A stretch of DNA of 64,000 bases from Sindora glabra (GCA_020226215.1 CM035236.1:501001-565000), one strand, 5' to 3'. Positions 1-14,269 are shown, counted from the stretch's first letter. The notes: generated by a model from the sequence alone, not told the origin. A program made the numbers and translations.

Positions 1-2189
1 TTTTACAGAATGCTCAAAAAATGCTCCGTAAAATGCCTAAGCAAATTTGATACAATGGTTTAAATAAATGGGAGATATTTTAATGTACTAATACACTAAC
101 AAATTTAATCACATATTAAATTTCCTTTTTTCTAAAATTAGATCTTATATGTTATACGATTACATATCAACAATTGAATTTACTAATGTATCATAGATTT
201 TACCTTAAACTTATTTCCTTCCTCTAACTCCATATGATAATACATCAACAATTTGCATTACTACACCATTATATCATAAATTTTTCCTTAAATTTATTTC
301 CTTCCTCAAACTATTTTATTATGCAATTTTTTCTTGATTTATTTTATATTTTTATAGATCATATTTCTAACTTCTTTTGATGAATTCTTAGTTTACAAAA
401 CAATAGTAGTTGGTTCTCTTGATGCAAGTTGGGTGAAATACACCACTTGTTATCACTGATATTCCTTAAATACAATATAGCTAAAATTGGAAGTTTCTTT
501 TTGTGAGAAAATATCAAGGAATTAGGATTCAAAATGCAAAATTTGGAGATAAAATAATGAAATCAAACTTTAACGGAACATGTGGTTTTAAAAGGTTTAG
601 TAGCTAAAGGTAATAAAGGAGAAAAAAAAAGAAAAAAAAAGAAAAATAAACTAGTTGCCATCCAGAGCCAATCAACAATTGTAATTACAAAGATGTCTTT
701 GGATGCATAAGAGTGTGACAAGTTAGTATGTTGTATTAGATGCAAAGAAAAAAATAAGTGTTTTGCACCATATAATTTTTCAAATCTAAATAAGTTAGTT
801 TGGTTTAATTAGGATTAAGTATTAGGCAAGCCAATTCGATTTTAGGCCTAATTGGTGATCGACTACTAGTAGATCACGTTAGAATCTTCCTATCCACAAT
901 TGACCACATAAACCTAGTAACCAATTGGGTTAAGTGAAATTGAATTTAGATAGGTTGAGCTATTAAGTTAGTTTGGGCTCGTTGGAAGCCTAGTCAATTT
1001 TTTATCCAAAAATATTAGGAAAAATATTATTCAAGCTTGGTTTATTTTTCAACTAGAAAAAATTATTCAACTAGATCTATTGAAAGCCCAATTAATCTTT
1101 ATGAATACAAAAATTTTTAAATGGGACAATTTCGACTAAAATTCATTCAAGGTAGCAAAAAGATATAAAAGGTAACCTATTAGAACTTAGAAGCCCATTT
1201 AATAAATTCAAAAAATTATTAGACAAAATAAACCACAAAAGCTAGGGTGTTGCAGTGAAATAAACCTTATTAACTTTGAATAATACCACAAAATAACAAA
1301 ACTAGTATAGTACTAAATTAATAGAAAAATTGCACACCACAAACACATTAGTTTTAAAAACCACAACATAATTTACATTCATTTTAGCTAGATTTGTGTA
1401 ACATTTAGTATAACTTGATAACCATACAATATGGTGAGTACTTATTGAATTTTAATATTTTTCAAATTTGTTTGTATAGCTTATTGGCTAGTTCATTTGC
1501 AAAAAGCCAGAAACTCAAGAATTTTCTATCATAACAAGAAATGAAAAAACCTAAACCACTAGAATGGTTATAAGGGCTACATATCACACAAAATATTCCT
1601 TCCCCATAAAACCAAAAATAACTAAAAAGGAAATTGGCTTTGACAAGCTTATATAACTTTTACTTACATTAAAAAAATCCTTTTTTTACTTGTCAATATG
1701 CTTCATGTTGACATGTATGGAAAAAACAAAAAACACTAGCAATCAACTATTATCAATAACCATTTGGTTGATTGTTAGATTGATTATGTACTTAGACTAC
1801 ATAAAAAGGAGAAAAAATGTTAATCAACCAAAATTTTGTAAGTAGACATAAGAAACATTCTATGCAATAAAAACTAAGTATGAGAGTAATATTATAATTT
1901 GTAACTTGTGAAATTTGATAATTTAGATTGTGGAGTTAGAAACACTACCTACCTGGTAGCCATTGCATGCTACTTATGTTAAATTCTCTCCAATAAGTTA
2001 TTGCTTAGCTTTTGCATGAGAGGAAGAAAATTCCAAATTAATCAAATATAAAAAATAAAGTAATAAACAATTATATGAAAGAAATTTTAAATTTAAAAAC
2101 CAAAAAATAAAATTAAAACCTAGAACATTCTTTTTAAAGTCTTTAACCAACACTAAGTACTCCAAATCAAAGCTGAGAATTAAGGGTTT
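1..2189. other. No gene recognised; AT-rich repeat-like DNA
   Basis: I find no coding region or RNA gene here. Six-frame reading is broken by frequent stops. The stretch about 780-1,250 has phrases typical of decayed LTRs (repeated 'gcccaatt' and 'aggcctaatt' words), but no partner copy or LTR border was found in the window. Confidence 0.5.
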
Positions 2190-4030
2190 TAACTAATTCT
2201 GAGTACATATAATACCCTTAGCCATTTTTAGAGATAGTGAAGATTGGTAAACATCTAAGATACATTTGCTAGTGTTGAAAGTGGACTTAGATGTAACCAA
2301 TGAAATTGGGACAGCAAGAATATCTTTAGCAAGCATAGAAAAATAAAAGGTCTTAAAGAATTGACCTTTCACCACTTTAAAACACTAAATCCATCGCAAC
2401 ATCAATATAAGGTTCTGCCAAATATCTCTCAACCTCATTCTTGGCTTTAATTGAGTCATTCTTCTTGAGGTATGACTTGAAGGCAACTATTATTACTTTT
2501 TGGGCTGGCTTGTCTTTTTATGGTCCACCATTAATTACTTTTAATGACTAATTAATCCTTGAAATTACTTCCTCAGCCTAAAATAAGGCATAATACTACC
2601 TATACAACTTATATAAATCATTTTTTTTACCTTAGATAGCAAGTAAAAAACATTTAATAGATCATAAATATCATCAAATAACCACTTTAAGTAGGTTATT
2701 TTGTGCTTAGGATCAAGAATGTTAGCAATATAAAGCAATGGATTAAATTTTTTCACATTCCTTTAATACTCGTTAAACTTGTTATTCATATTTATAGCCA
2801 TATCAGAAAGCAAGAAATTAGCATTGTTAGACCACTTCAAAAGCTCACTTTGGATTAAAGTAAGATAAGGAACGGCTCCATTTAAAGTCACGTATAATGT
2901 ATTAGAAAATTCCATCATGCAATCATAGAAAATCTTCAAAAAATTTATAAAAATTTTAGCATTAGTTCAATTCAAAGAAGAAGGTAGATCAGTTGTCTTC
3001 TCATCAAAATAGTCAATATAGGTTAGTTCATCATCTTTAAGATTTTCAAATGCTAGCTGAAACTTTATAATAACATTTAGCATTAAGTATATTGAGTTTC
3101 ATCTTGTTAGAATATCAGGACATATAAGGCTTGATGATGACATCTTGGACTACTCAATACAATGTTTAAACTTTGCAAGCCTTGATAAAGAGGACCTAAG
3201 CCATCTCACATTATAAATAGCATATATTGATGTGTGCATCTCTTTCAATCACTTATTCACAATCAAATTTATAATATATGTATAATAATTAAAAGGAATA
3301 TGTTACCCATCTAAGACCATCCCACTAGCACTCTTAATTATTTTTTTAGATATGAAATTGCAACATCATTAGAACTTACATTGTCTATAGTCATTGTGAA
3401 GACACTTCTAATTTCCCAATTATACAAATATGACTCTCTTTGCTTCCTTATGATTTACTTTTTATGATTATGAGCTTGACAAAAATTTAGAATTCTTTTT
3501 TGTAGTGTTTATTGATTATCTATGAAATGTGCAATTAAGACTACATAGTTGAAAGTTTGAATTGATGTACACTAATTAGTTATTAGACAAATCGTAGCAC
3601 AATTACTCTTAATAAAATTTCTCAAATTAAGTTTTTCATCTAGATAGAGTTGATAGCAATCCTTAGCTATGGTGTGTCGACAAAGTAAGTGAAATCGTGG
3701 CTAAAGATAAGAGCATAAATACTTAAACCCTAACCTTTTATAACCTTAAAAAGGTGTTTATCTATAATGATAAAAATGGCTAAAACTATTCTACGTAGAA
3801 ACATCATATTTTTGTAATGTAGCTACCATATCAGGCCTACCTTTTTTTTTAGTTGAAAATTTATAACAAATTACTTAAGATCAAAAACTAATGTATATGG
3901 AAATTTAAGATAGATCTTAAGATGAAAATTCATGTTAGATATGCCATGACTCTTAAAGTGATAAAAACACCTCTTACCATAATAATTACATATAACCATA
4001 GGAGTGCTGTTCATAAAGCCTTGTAGTGAA
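2190..4030 (-). pseudogene. Decayed hAT-superfamily transposase (Ac-like)
   Basis: Reading on the minus strand, pieces of a hAT transposase occur in the correct order. At about 3,990-3,930 there is a BED-zinc-finger-like start (CNYYGK, then SHGISNMNFHL). At 2,756-2,565 there is the central part (LLYIANILDPKHK, matching the LDPRxK motif of the RNase-H-like fold). At 2,375-2,193 lies the C-terminal hATC dimerisation region (MLAKDILAVPISLVTSKSTF then CILDVYQSSL, ending ICTQN). Stops and frameshifts separate the pieces, so it cannot make a full protein. Terminal inverted repeats and target duplications were not located. The domain order and motif match to the family make the identity firm; the ends are approximate. 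Confidence 0.8.
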
Positions 4031-6929
4031 GCAGTCCTATGCCATGGTTATTTTCTCATTTCCATTTACATTGGGCTTCTGTTTCACTTTTGGCTTCATC
4101 TAGATTGGGCTAGATGAGGCTATCTTTTCTTTTCCTTTAATTTTAATTTAGCTTTCACTAATTTTTTAAAAAAGCTTACTATTGTTGTATCAAATTGCGT
4201 TAATTGAATTAAAAGGTTGGATGGTATATTTGCTAGTACAAGATCAATTGATAAGTTAATTAATTCTATTTCAAATGCACTTGATGGATTCATGGTACTT
4301 AAAGTAATAAATAATGAAGTATCAATTTAACTAGACAGCAAATGCTCTTATTGGCTTGTTGACACTTAAGTTTTATCATAATTAGTGCAGGACAATGGAT
4401 ATATAAACATATCATAAATTAGAAAAAAATAATTACAATGCAACAAATAAGAAATAATATTAGATATAACAAAATAAAATAGCACAATTTATATTTTAGT
4501 ATTTTTACCTTACTTCATGTAATAGAGTAATCAAATGAAACAAAAAATAAATATCATAAATGATAATAAGAAAGATATACTTCTTAAACATTATCACTAG
4601 CTTTAATTATAATTATATAAAAAATTAGAACATTTAAAATTACTACAAATTTTAGATATTAGGGTATTGGTAAACTAATAAATGGAAATAGTTTTAAAAT
4701 CACAACACATGATTGATTTAATAGTTTCATATCATAGTTTATTTTCTAAATAAATTAACAAGTTAACATACCAAAAGCATTACAAACATCAGGTTAAAAA
4801 CAATAATTACAATTTATGCAAACAATACATCGATTTCCATCTAAGTATATCTTCCCTAACCTTAGACATACTATACAATCACAGAGTAGACAAATAATAT
4901 TATTGAGAATAAATGATAAATTAAAATTTTAAATTAGAAAACTGATAGAATTTACATCAATAACCCTTAATATAATATACAAAACTTAAACACATTTAAA
5001 AAGACTTTAAAATTTTGATTACTATATTTTGGTGAACTATAGCTAGAAGTCTTTTTAACTTAAACTACATAATTGATTTCATAATTAATTTTCAAAAACA
5101 CTTAAACATATAAAAAGCTTTAAAAATAGCAAATTAAAAAATAGGAATTTTTGCCAATAATACACAAAATTCCATCCAATATGAAAAAGCCTTCCACATA
5201 TTTAAATATAAATTAGAATCAAAGCTTGAAAAAGAATATGTTAAGTAAAACATACTACATTAGATTTGTGATGTAGAAAAAGAATCATTTTATCAGTCAT
5301 TTTCAATACTTTTATACTAAAATTATTTTACAAATCAAAACTCAAAAGTTAAAGTTAAGGGCAAAAAAAGGTAACCTTTAACCAATTCAAAGAAGTTTTG
5401 CAATCATCAAATCATATTACAATCACAAACAATTTGCTTTTCAAGATATCCAAATAATATAGTGTGAAAAAAATTAAAAATTAGAAGTTATATTAGTCAA
5501 TTTTGGCTTTGTAGGGCTTTAAGATCAAATGACTTGCTTGGATTTTTTTACAATTGCATATTTAAAAGCAAATTGAATTTTAACTTTCCCTATTTGAGCA
5601 TAACTCCAGAAATTTTGTTGCTTGTCATTGACCTAAAGGAAAAAGTAATAGGTTGTTTCAAATCATGATTATCAATACTCAAAAATAACAAAATAATTAA
5701 GTATAGAAACATAATTAAAAGCAAAAGCCCAATGTTACTTCTAGGTTAAAGTGAATCATTCATAAATAGAAACCATAGTCTCAATGGGTGCAAGTGTGAA
5801 GTTTTTTTTTTTCAAAAGATCATAAATCGGAACCAAATAGTAATAAGAAATAAAAATTATCATTAACTATAAGTTAGAAGATAATAGAGTTTAACTCTTT
5901 AGGTTTGAGATCAAAATTATCAGATGATTTGAAAAGAGATACCTTTTTTATATTTTTACCTATCACTTAAAAAAAAGGCCATAATAAGAGATAACAACTC
6001 AAACAATGGATCCTTATTTTATTAGACAAATAAATAAGGATTTTAGGGTTTTCAATTTCTAAGAATTAGTTCCATAAGTGCAAATCTAAAAAAAAATGCT
6101 ATTTTAAAAGGAGATATTTAATTTTGCTGCAAAATGAGATGCTGAGTAGCCCAAACATGATGGCAAAAGTTAGGTCAACTATCATGTTAGGCCAAACACA
6201 TATGGATAGAAGTAAAACTAGTTATAGGTTATCTCAATAATTATATGAACACTTATTAAATATTTACAAGGTATAAATAAGTCATCATTTATTTAATATA
6301 AATAACTATAATTATTTTATTACTTTTATCCCATTACTAATTGGAATTTTCCACTAAATTTCCCTTTCTCTTTTATATGGTTACCTAAGAATTATTAAAC
6401 AATTTTTTAAATGTATCTTTTTTTATCTTAAAAAATAATTGTTCCACTTCTTATTTTATTATGTTTCACTTTTATGTTCTTAAAAAATGACTACGTTAAA
6501 ATATTAAATATTTAAAATAAATATAAGAAGATGTTATACATTTTTCTTTAAAGAAGTTATAGGAGAAATAAATTTATTTCATTTTTATTTGGTTATATTT
6601 ACTTATTTTAGTTAAAATGGTAGTAGAGTAGAAAATTCTCGACCACCTTACTATCCACTTATTACAATGAACATTTTGCTATATAGCCTAACAAATGAAA
6701 TTACAAATGAAGATGACATAATTATGAAATTACATTAATTACTCCAAAGGTTAGTAGTAAATCTAATTATCTATATCTATACTACTATATAAAGGGATTG
6801 GTAAGTTTGGTATTCGCATGTAAAATTACCCAAATAAGCACAAGATTTGTATTAATTAAAAGTAATATTATGGGGAGTTCTAACTTTTAAGAAGTTAAGT
6901 ATTTCACTGTTGAATTGCCTTTTTTTTAT
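4031..6929. other. No gene recognised; AT-rich intergenic or repeat DNA
   Basis: There is no frame of useful length, no RNA gene and no recognisable terminal repeat. Part of it may be the untranslated 5' portion of the minus-strand hAT element that ends at about 4,030, but no terminal inverted repeat supports this. Confidence 0.45.
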
Positions 6930-8361
6930 TTCAAAGCATGTAAATAAAAATTAAACATACAAATCTTAATGCATTAAATACAATCCACTATAGGAGTAAT
7001 TAATGTAATTTCATAAATATATTTACTAATTAGATGATTAATAAATGATAATAGAATATAATTAAACAAAAATAAAATGCAAGGAATTATAACACAATTA
7101 AAGGAGAAGAAATCACAATAAAGAGAAATATTAACTTAAGAGATGTCCCAAACCTTAATTGGTTAACTTATCCTAAATAATATTTATCAAGTTACTTTAA
7201 TTTGATTAATTAACCAAGGATTACCCTAGTAGCAATCCTTATATTCCTTAATTAATTAACCTAAACCTAACATCTAGATTAAATCATTATATTCAAGTTC
7301 AGCACCCAAACAATAGCATTGAGATTTAAGGAATGGCTAAAATCGAATTAATAATCTAACCTAGCATTATATCATCAATTTAAATTCTAATTCTCTTAGG
7401 GAATTAATAATTCACCTAAATGTCAAATTACCAAAGCTTTATTGCTATTGATTCATTAATAAATTACAACCCATCGTCATAATTAATTATTTAGCAATAG
7501 ATCTAAATAAATAACAAACTAATAGATCCAAATTAGCATATTATCTAAAACAATCATAAATTTGAAAGAATAAATAATTAAAGGATAATTAAATTAAAAT
7601 TAAATTAAAATAATGTAAAAATTCCTTTGAACTAATGTAGAAAATTAGCCATATATGGTGGTTTATAAAAAAACTTAGAGAAGAGGATAGTAGCTATTTA
7701 CTGCTAGTATATTATCGAGGCATAAAATCCTAATATATTTTATCTCCTTATGGGGAAAACCTACTAAGCCAAGTTAAGATGCTTCTTAAGATTACAATGA
7801 ATAATGCTTTGCTTAATTGAAGTCCAAATTTAATTTACAAACTAAGTTGCTACAAGAGTTTACAATAGCAAAATCTCATTAAGTTAACTTCCAACTAATG
7901 TTTAACCATTAAACCAGTGTAGTTTTACTACTCCCTAAACATAAAAGTTGTTAAGTTAGATTTAAGTTAACTTTAAATGCTAATTTAAAACCATTTTGAC
8001 TCTTAAAGCTATAGGTATAGCCTAAAAACTAAGATTTAGTAAAATTAGACAACAACATTGGATATTTTTCATGGCTAAATATGAATATCTAAACATTTGA
8101 ACTAGATATCAATCAAAATATGAAAATAACTTCCTCTTAGATTTTGATTGCCATAAATATCACTTAAATAAGAGCTTTAGAACTTATATTATAGCAAAAA
8201 TATTTTAAATAGTATTAAAATCTAGCATTAAATAAATAATTTAATAACATTGCAAGTTTATAACTTAATTACAAAATAAGATCAATTATATTAAATTAAG
8301 CACATGTAACACTCTAAAAAGTATAAAATAAGAGGAAATAATATAAATAATATTTCACACA
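6930..8361 (-). repeat. Athila-type LTR, minus orientation, outer end eroded
   Basis: Its right end (8,270-8,361) is the reverse complement of the LTR start at 18,541: it shares the 'aattaagcacatgtaac' and 'ataagaggaaataatat' words and ends in 'cacaca'. Just beyond it, read on the minus strand, is a purine-rich stretch ('gaagaagtatga') placed like the polypurine tract before the LTR at 18,541, so this would be the 3' LTR of a minus-strand element. The left part is strongly diverged and its border at about 6,930 is a guess. Confidence 0.6.
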
Positions 8362-8399
8362 TCATACTTCTTCAAAGACAGGTATATAAATTATACTTT

Positions 8400-10002
8400 T
8401 CTTTTAATTTTTCTTCTATTTTTTTAAAATTTATTTTTTATTATCACCTTTGTTAGCAAAAATATCCTACTTCATTGGAAAGGGAAGGCATTTCCTTGGA
8501 TGCTAAGTCCTATGTTTCTTCTTTGAACTTTGATCTTGATCAAATGGAAAAGGTGACAAAAAGAGTTATTTTTCATATCCTTCAAGATACAAGGGTTGAT
8601 TATTTACTCTTTTCATTTCAACACTTATTCATTACCTTATAATTTGGTTTTATGTAAGAGGTGGATATTGTTTGTGATACTTTAACAATTATCTTATCAT
8701 ATCATTAGTAGTTTCCTATCTTCTATTTTCCTTATTCTTTTACGTATCTTTTATTTAAACTTTTTATCAGATTTACAACAAACTTAAAAGAAGACCGCAA
8801 TGGAACAATAAATACAATAGTTGTTGCTCATTTTCTAACTCCTAAAATACGAGAGAACTCCTTAGGCACACTTGTACAATCCTTAACTGCTTAAGAAAAA
8901 TCTCTAGGTGGAGATATATTGCTTTCTATTGCTATTTTAAGTAAGGAAGGAGAGACTTCCAAAGAGGTGCTTACTACATCAAGTACTTATATTCTTATGT
9001 TTTACTCAAGGTGCTTTTGTCATTTCCTTTTTAAGAATTTAATGGGCTACGAATTATTTTCTTAAAGGTTAAAAACCAAAAGAAGAGCTTATAGCCTTAG
9101 CGATAGAACCTTAGACTAGTGATCCTTCCACTACTCTAGTGACCTTGGATCCTCAATTAACTAAGATAAATACTATTGGGTTGTCCACTATTGTTGATTT
9201 AGACAAAGAATCCATTGTGGATATAGTTGCAACTATTACTAATCAAGATTTAGAGGAGCCTGCCCCTTAGATAAATGTCATAGTAATAAAAGTATCTATT
9301 ACTACTTCTATAATTGCTCAGACTTTTAAACTTATAGTGAGTTTGAGTGCTTTTATGGCCCTTTTTCTTAGAGTGGTAAATATTGAAGCTTCAACTTCAA
9401 AGAAAAGCTCTGAGGTTCTCCTAAGTATAGTTCTTGACATTCAGATTAGGGATATTTCTACTCCTTTTGGCTTTGATGATTGATATTGGTCTATCCCTAA
9501 AAAATCATTATCTAAGGCAAACACCTAAGCCTTTGTTATTCCTTTAAAGGATAAAGATGTTCAGACTATACACTTAGATGAGCTAGTGTAAGTAAAGGCT
9601 TATATTCTCTATGTTGTCTCAAATAATGATTTGAATATGTTAAAAGAGATATTAATGCATTATCCTTAGTTTTTCCTTCCTAACAATGGTTGGTACACTA
9701 AGTTAGTATAATTTTGGAAAAGTTGGTAAGAAAAGATAATAGTGTCTTGCATTGCTAAAGAATTTAATGATTTCAAAAAGGAAGTTTTGACTCTATCTAA
9801 CTTTTTCAAATGGAATGTCATTCCTAAAAGGGTAGAGTGCACTTTTGCCATTAAAAACTTAGAGTACAATGAAATGATAGAACAATTCTGCATTTTAGAG
9901 GCTTATCACGATAAGCTTGTATAAAGTCAAAAAGTTATTTCCTACCATATTGCTAGTTTAAAAGCTAAATTAGAGATATGCCATAATCTAGCTAAAACAT
10001 TT
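8400..10002 (+). pseudogene. Coding remnant antisense to flanking LTRs
   Basis: Between two minus-strand LTRs lies sequence that reads as degraded protein on the plus strand. Its frames are low in stops and switch from place to place. About 8,460-8,640 reads like hydrophilic protein (RKGISLDAKSYVSS). About 9,130-9,480 is rich in Ser/Thr/Ile (EASTSKKSSEVL). About 9,742-9,990 is a coiled-coil-like tail (AKEFNDFKKEVLTLSNFF, then LKAKLEICHNLA) that runs right up to the LTR border. I do not recognise a catalytic motif. The arrangement resembles the antisense ORFs known downstream of pol in Tat-lineage gypsy elements (inference). It could also be captured host sequence. Confidence 0.45.
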
Positions 10003-11608
10003 TGATTAATGTGTCTCAATGTATTAAAATTAGATTAAGAATTAGTTTGCTAAAATAATACAGTATAATGGGATAGACTAGGTTGTACCTATGTGATCTC
10101 CTAAATTATCTTTTCTAAATTGACTCATTAACAATATTTACACAATTATTTGATTTATTATGCATTAGAAACAAAAGAAATAAAAGAAACATATGCAAAA
10201 TAAAACCAAAATAGAAATTGGACAAAATGCAATAATAGAATACAATATGCAATATGCAAACTAATAAAAAATCAGAGTTGAGGGGTTTTGTGAATTGAAA
10301 TTTAATTAAACATATTAAGTAAAACAAAACACAAAGTAAACAGCAAGTAAGAAAACTAATATGATAAAATAGCCAATTCAAGGAATTGAGATCTCTAGTT
10401 TGGATTAATCATAAATTAATTAGGATTTAACTTTTTTAATTAATTCTTTAACCTTAAATTACCTAAAAATTCTGCAATAATTCATAAATCCTATGTCAAA
10501 TTACCATCTAGGATTTGATCAACTAAGATTAATCCAATTAAACAACCACTCTAACCCTTAAGCTAGATTGAAATTGATTTAAAAATAGAATTCGATTGAA
10601 TTAAGAAATTAAATTAGAAAACTTCAAATTAATCCCTCAATCCTTTACCTTTATGTGTAAAATCTTGATTTACCAATCACAATTCAACATTAAAATAGAA
10701 AAATATAAAAAATCACAAGGATGAACACTAATTATACTAAATCAATATCTAACACAAGTAATTTCAAGAAATTAGCATAAGTAATTAAGGAAAGAGAAAA
10801 ATTAATTAAAGAAAATTAACATTACAAATCATAATCTCATAATCTAATGGAGAAGAACCTCAAACTCCTTAAATTAACTCCAAAAATTAGCCCTCCATGG
10901 CTAGAGAGCATAAGCTAGAAGAAAAGAAAGAAAAGTTATTTATTGAATGTCTAAAGTCTAATGAGTTCTCTCCTTTTATTTAACCTAATTAATCTAAAAC
11001 CTTATTAGACTTGGATTGTATGTTTCTTAGGATTACAAGAATAAGGGCTTCCTAATTTTTAGAAGCTTAGACCTATTTTTTACAAGGCAATTAACTCTAA
11101 TAATTATAATAGTGAATTCCTACGAGTCTAATTTCTAACTACTTTAAGATAACTAAAACAAGGTAATTTTGATCATTCATAAACAAAAAATTTGTAGAAC
11201 TGTGTCTTATGAAGATTTAGATACTTGTTCTATGTTAATTGGACCTCTGTAGCTTCTTATATAACCCAAAAACTAAAGTTAGTTTAGCTAGGACAAATAT
11301 AAGGCTTCAGTTTCCTGGCTAAAAAAGAGCATGAAAGAGTTTAAACTAAACTTTGACCAAAACATTAAATTGTAAGTTTTTTTTTAATCTTTTCAATGGT
11401 ATAAAAATCACTACAATCCAACATCCAAAACCTAAGATATAGCTAAAAAATAGAAATAGTATCAAAATCTATTATTAATTGGATAAATTTAGAATATTAT
11501 AAAACTAATCCCAAATTATAAAATAAAGCTAATTCTATGAAATTAAACATATCTAACTCACTAAGAGATATGAAATAAGAGGAAATAATATAGTAAATAT
11601 TTTTCTCA
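10003..11608 (-). repeat. Athila-type LTR, minus orientation
   Basis: This is the reverse complement of the LTR at 18,541-20,131 over nearly its whole length. Its left border reads 'tgattaatgtgtctcaat', matching the reversed LTR end at 20,131 (position by position apart from transitions). Its right border reads 'ttttctca', matching the reversed LTR start. It would be the 5' LTR of a minus-strand element with the LTR at 6,930-8,361. However, no primer-binding site is visible next to its inner end; the antisense coding remnant abuts it instead. Confidence 0.7.
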
Positions 11609-12023
11609 TCACGTTTTTATCATTTTTGTAATAATAAATGTACTTTATTTCTTGTATATCCTCATTTGTATTTATGTTTCTCAAGAATGCTTGTTGTCTT
11701 AATGACATCTAGCTTTCCTAAACACTTCCACTAATCTTATATTAATAGGATACCATTTGAATCATGAAGAGAGAAATGTTAACATTATAACTTTACTATA
11801 AATTCTTACTTTTTTCATAGTGGGTTCCTTATCTCATCTCTTACTAATTAACTTGCTTTGTGGTTCTTAGCTTTTGTATTTTCCTTCCTTTACGATGGTT
11901 CAATTTATACCTTAGGGTTTTTCTTGAGATAATGTCTAAAGAGTAGGTCATTAAAAACTCTATTGGATTGTAGGGTTTTTGTGAAGGTCCCTGCTTTAGT
12001 AGGGTTAACCTTGAGTCTATTGA
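11609..12023. other. Spacer between head-to-head LTRs
   Basis: This 415-bp stretch separates a minus-oriented and a plus-oriented Athila-type LTR. No gene or further repeat was recognised in it. Confidence 0.4.
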
Positions 12024-13499
12024 TATGCAAGATTTTATCTATATTATTTCCTATTATGTCATGCCTTTTATATGCTTAATTTTATACAATTAGCCTTGTT
12101 ATGTGATTTAAGTTTAGTTTTACAATATTTTGAATTTGTTGAATTATTACTTGATTTTTATACTATTTGAAGTTTTCAGCTATATTAAGTTCTAGATATC
12201 TGATTTGGGTGACCTTTATTTCATTGGAAAAATTTGAAGAAAGCTCTATAAATTTTATATTTAGTTAAAGCCAATTTGAATGTATGGAAAACCTAATTTA
12301 GCCTATAATTTAAAGCCTTATTTTTGCCTTAGTTGAGCCAGTTTTGATTTTTAAGTTATATCTAAAATTTCAAAGGTCTAATTAAGGAAAAACCATTGCT
12401 AAACCTTTCTAAGACCTAACCCTACAATTTTTATGTTCGTAGTCTATTGAAACTATGTACTTTTGGTAGTCTTACATTAAGTAGAAGTCAGACTTATGAA
12501 ATTTCACTACAATTTTTGGAATACATAATTCTATAAAATGGGTTTTGAGTTTTTAAAATTAGCAAGAACACTACACACTTAACATACTACATAATTTAGC
12601 AAAGACAACTTTTCTCTTTTTAAAGTTTCTTATTCTTTAGTCATGGAGGACTAAACTTCTAATTGATTTAAGAATTTTAAAACTCGTCTCTATTAGATTA
12701 TAAGATTCTAATTTGTAGTATTAAGTTATATAAATTAATTTTCTTTTTTCCCTCATTCTTTCTACTGATTGTTTGAAATGACATATGTTGAATATTGATT
12801 TGATATAATTGATGTTCAACTTTGTTATTTTCTAATTTTTATCTATTTTTGTATTAAATTATGATTCGTTAATTATGATTTTTCACATAGGGATAAAGGG
12901 TTGAGAAGTTAAATTAAAGGTTTTTGGTTTAATCCTTTAACTTAGTTAAATTTTATTTTTAAATTAATTTCAATTTGTCTTTATGAACTATAATAATTGC
13001 TTATTTTTGCTAATTTTATTTCATCAACTTGTGGATGTTTATCTAGTATAGGATTCATGAATTATTAGAATAATTTCAGGTTAAAAAATTAATTGGAATG
13101 ATTAAATATTTTGTGATCTATGATTAATTCGCATTAAAAGCTCTCAAATCTTTGGATTGATTACTTTCTTATATTAATTTTCCTTTTCTTATTTTACTTT
13201 TATACTTTGCTTTGTTTAGTATGTGCATTTATTTTAATTTTAAATCAAACCCCTTAATTTGATTTTATGTTCATTTTATTCTACATATTATCTAAATTTT
13301 GTTCTACATTTTGCTATTTATCAATATTTCTATTTGCATTTCTATTTCACTTATGTTACTTTTCTTCTTTCTATTTTTAGTGCATAAAAAGCTTAAAAAA
13401 TTTGGTAATTATTGTTATACAAGTTAATTTATCATCCTATATTGCATAATTTTTAGCAAATAAGTTATAATTAATTTTGGTGTGTTACGATACATATAA
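12024..13499 (+). repeat. 5' LTR of Athila-type element
   Basis: Homologous along its length to 18,541-20,131, with a few internal deletions. It starts at 'tatgcaagatttt', where the other copies have 'tgtgcaag', so the terminal TG is mutated to TA. It ends at about 13,499 by alignment of 'gtgttacgatacatat' with 'atgttgcgacacgtat' in the second LTR. About 1.5 kb is a usual Athila LTR length. Confidence 0.75.
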
Positions 13500-13505
13500 A
13501 AATTT

Positions 13506-13523
13506 TAGCATTGTTCCCATGGA
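13506..13523 (+). promoter_or_regulatory. Degraded tRNA-Asp primer-binding site
   Basis: The 18 bases starting six after the LTR end line up with the plant tRNA-Asp 3' complement used by Athila elements (TGGCGCCGTTGCCGGGGA). About two thirds of the positions match. Most mismatches are G-to-A or C-to-T, as expected from decay of methylated cytosines. The position right after the LTR supports the call. Confidence 0.7.
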
Positions 13524-14269
13524 TTTATTTGAATTCATCCTTTCTCATCTTTTATTAACTATGTATTGCGTAATTATTTAAGCATTCTAGTCAATCTTGC
13601 ATCTTTTAATCTTTTACTTGTATTTTATGATATATATCACTTTTTTATATTTTCTTGCATTCTGTTGCATTTTTTAACTGTTGCATATTCCTCCTTTTCA
13701 TTTCATCCTTTTCCATTATATATTACTTTATTTATATTTTAATAGAGATTTTTGGCTCATTTAAACAAGCTATATGTTTTGCTTCTTACCCCTTAAGTAG
13801 GAATCAAAGTGACTAGTTCTGATTAAGTAAAAAAAAATTATAATGGTAGAAAATACTTTTCTAATCAAGGCTCATAGTTGTTTAGCAACTTATGAGGTCC
13901 CCTATTTTTTAGCTAAATTTTATCATTTTAATCACTTTTTATTTTTTTGAAAAAAATTTTATTGTATTTTTTTGTTCTGCATAGTCATCGCTTTCATTTT
14001 ATAATAGTCTTATAATTTTTAAAAATGTCTAGATAGGTTAATTAGATATGTTTTGAGTGATTTTTTATTCTGCACTAGTGTTTTGGTGTTTCTATGGTTC
14101 TGTCAAATGTAGTCTAGTGTAGTGTAATGCATAACTAGAAGAATTACTAGTGAATTATTAGAATTTGATTCAAAAATAAATATTTCTTTGTAAGATTAGA
14201 AATACAAATAGTTGTAGCATTCCTACCCCTGATTCTAATCCTTTAGACAGTTAAAAAAATATAGCTAAT

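Noticed and set aside
10115..10381. 88-codon minus-strand hydrophobic frame
   Set aside because: Lies wholly inside an Athila-type LTR, which is non-coding; the frame is open by low complexity.
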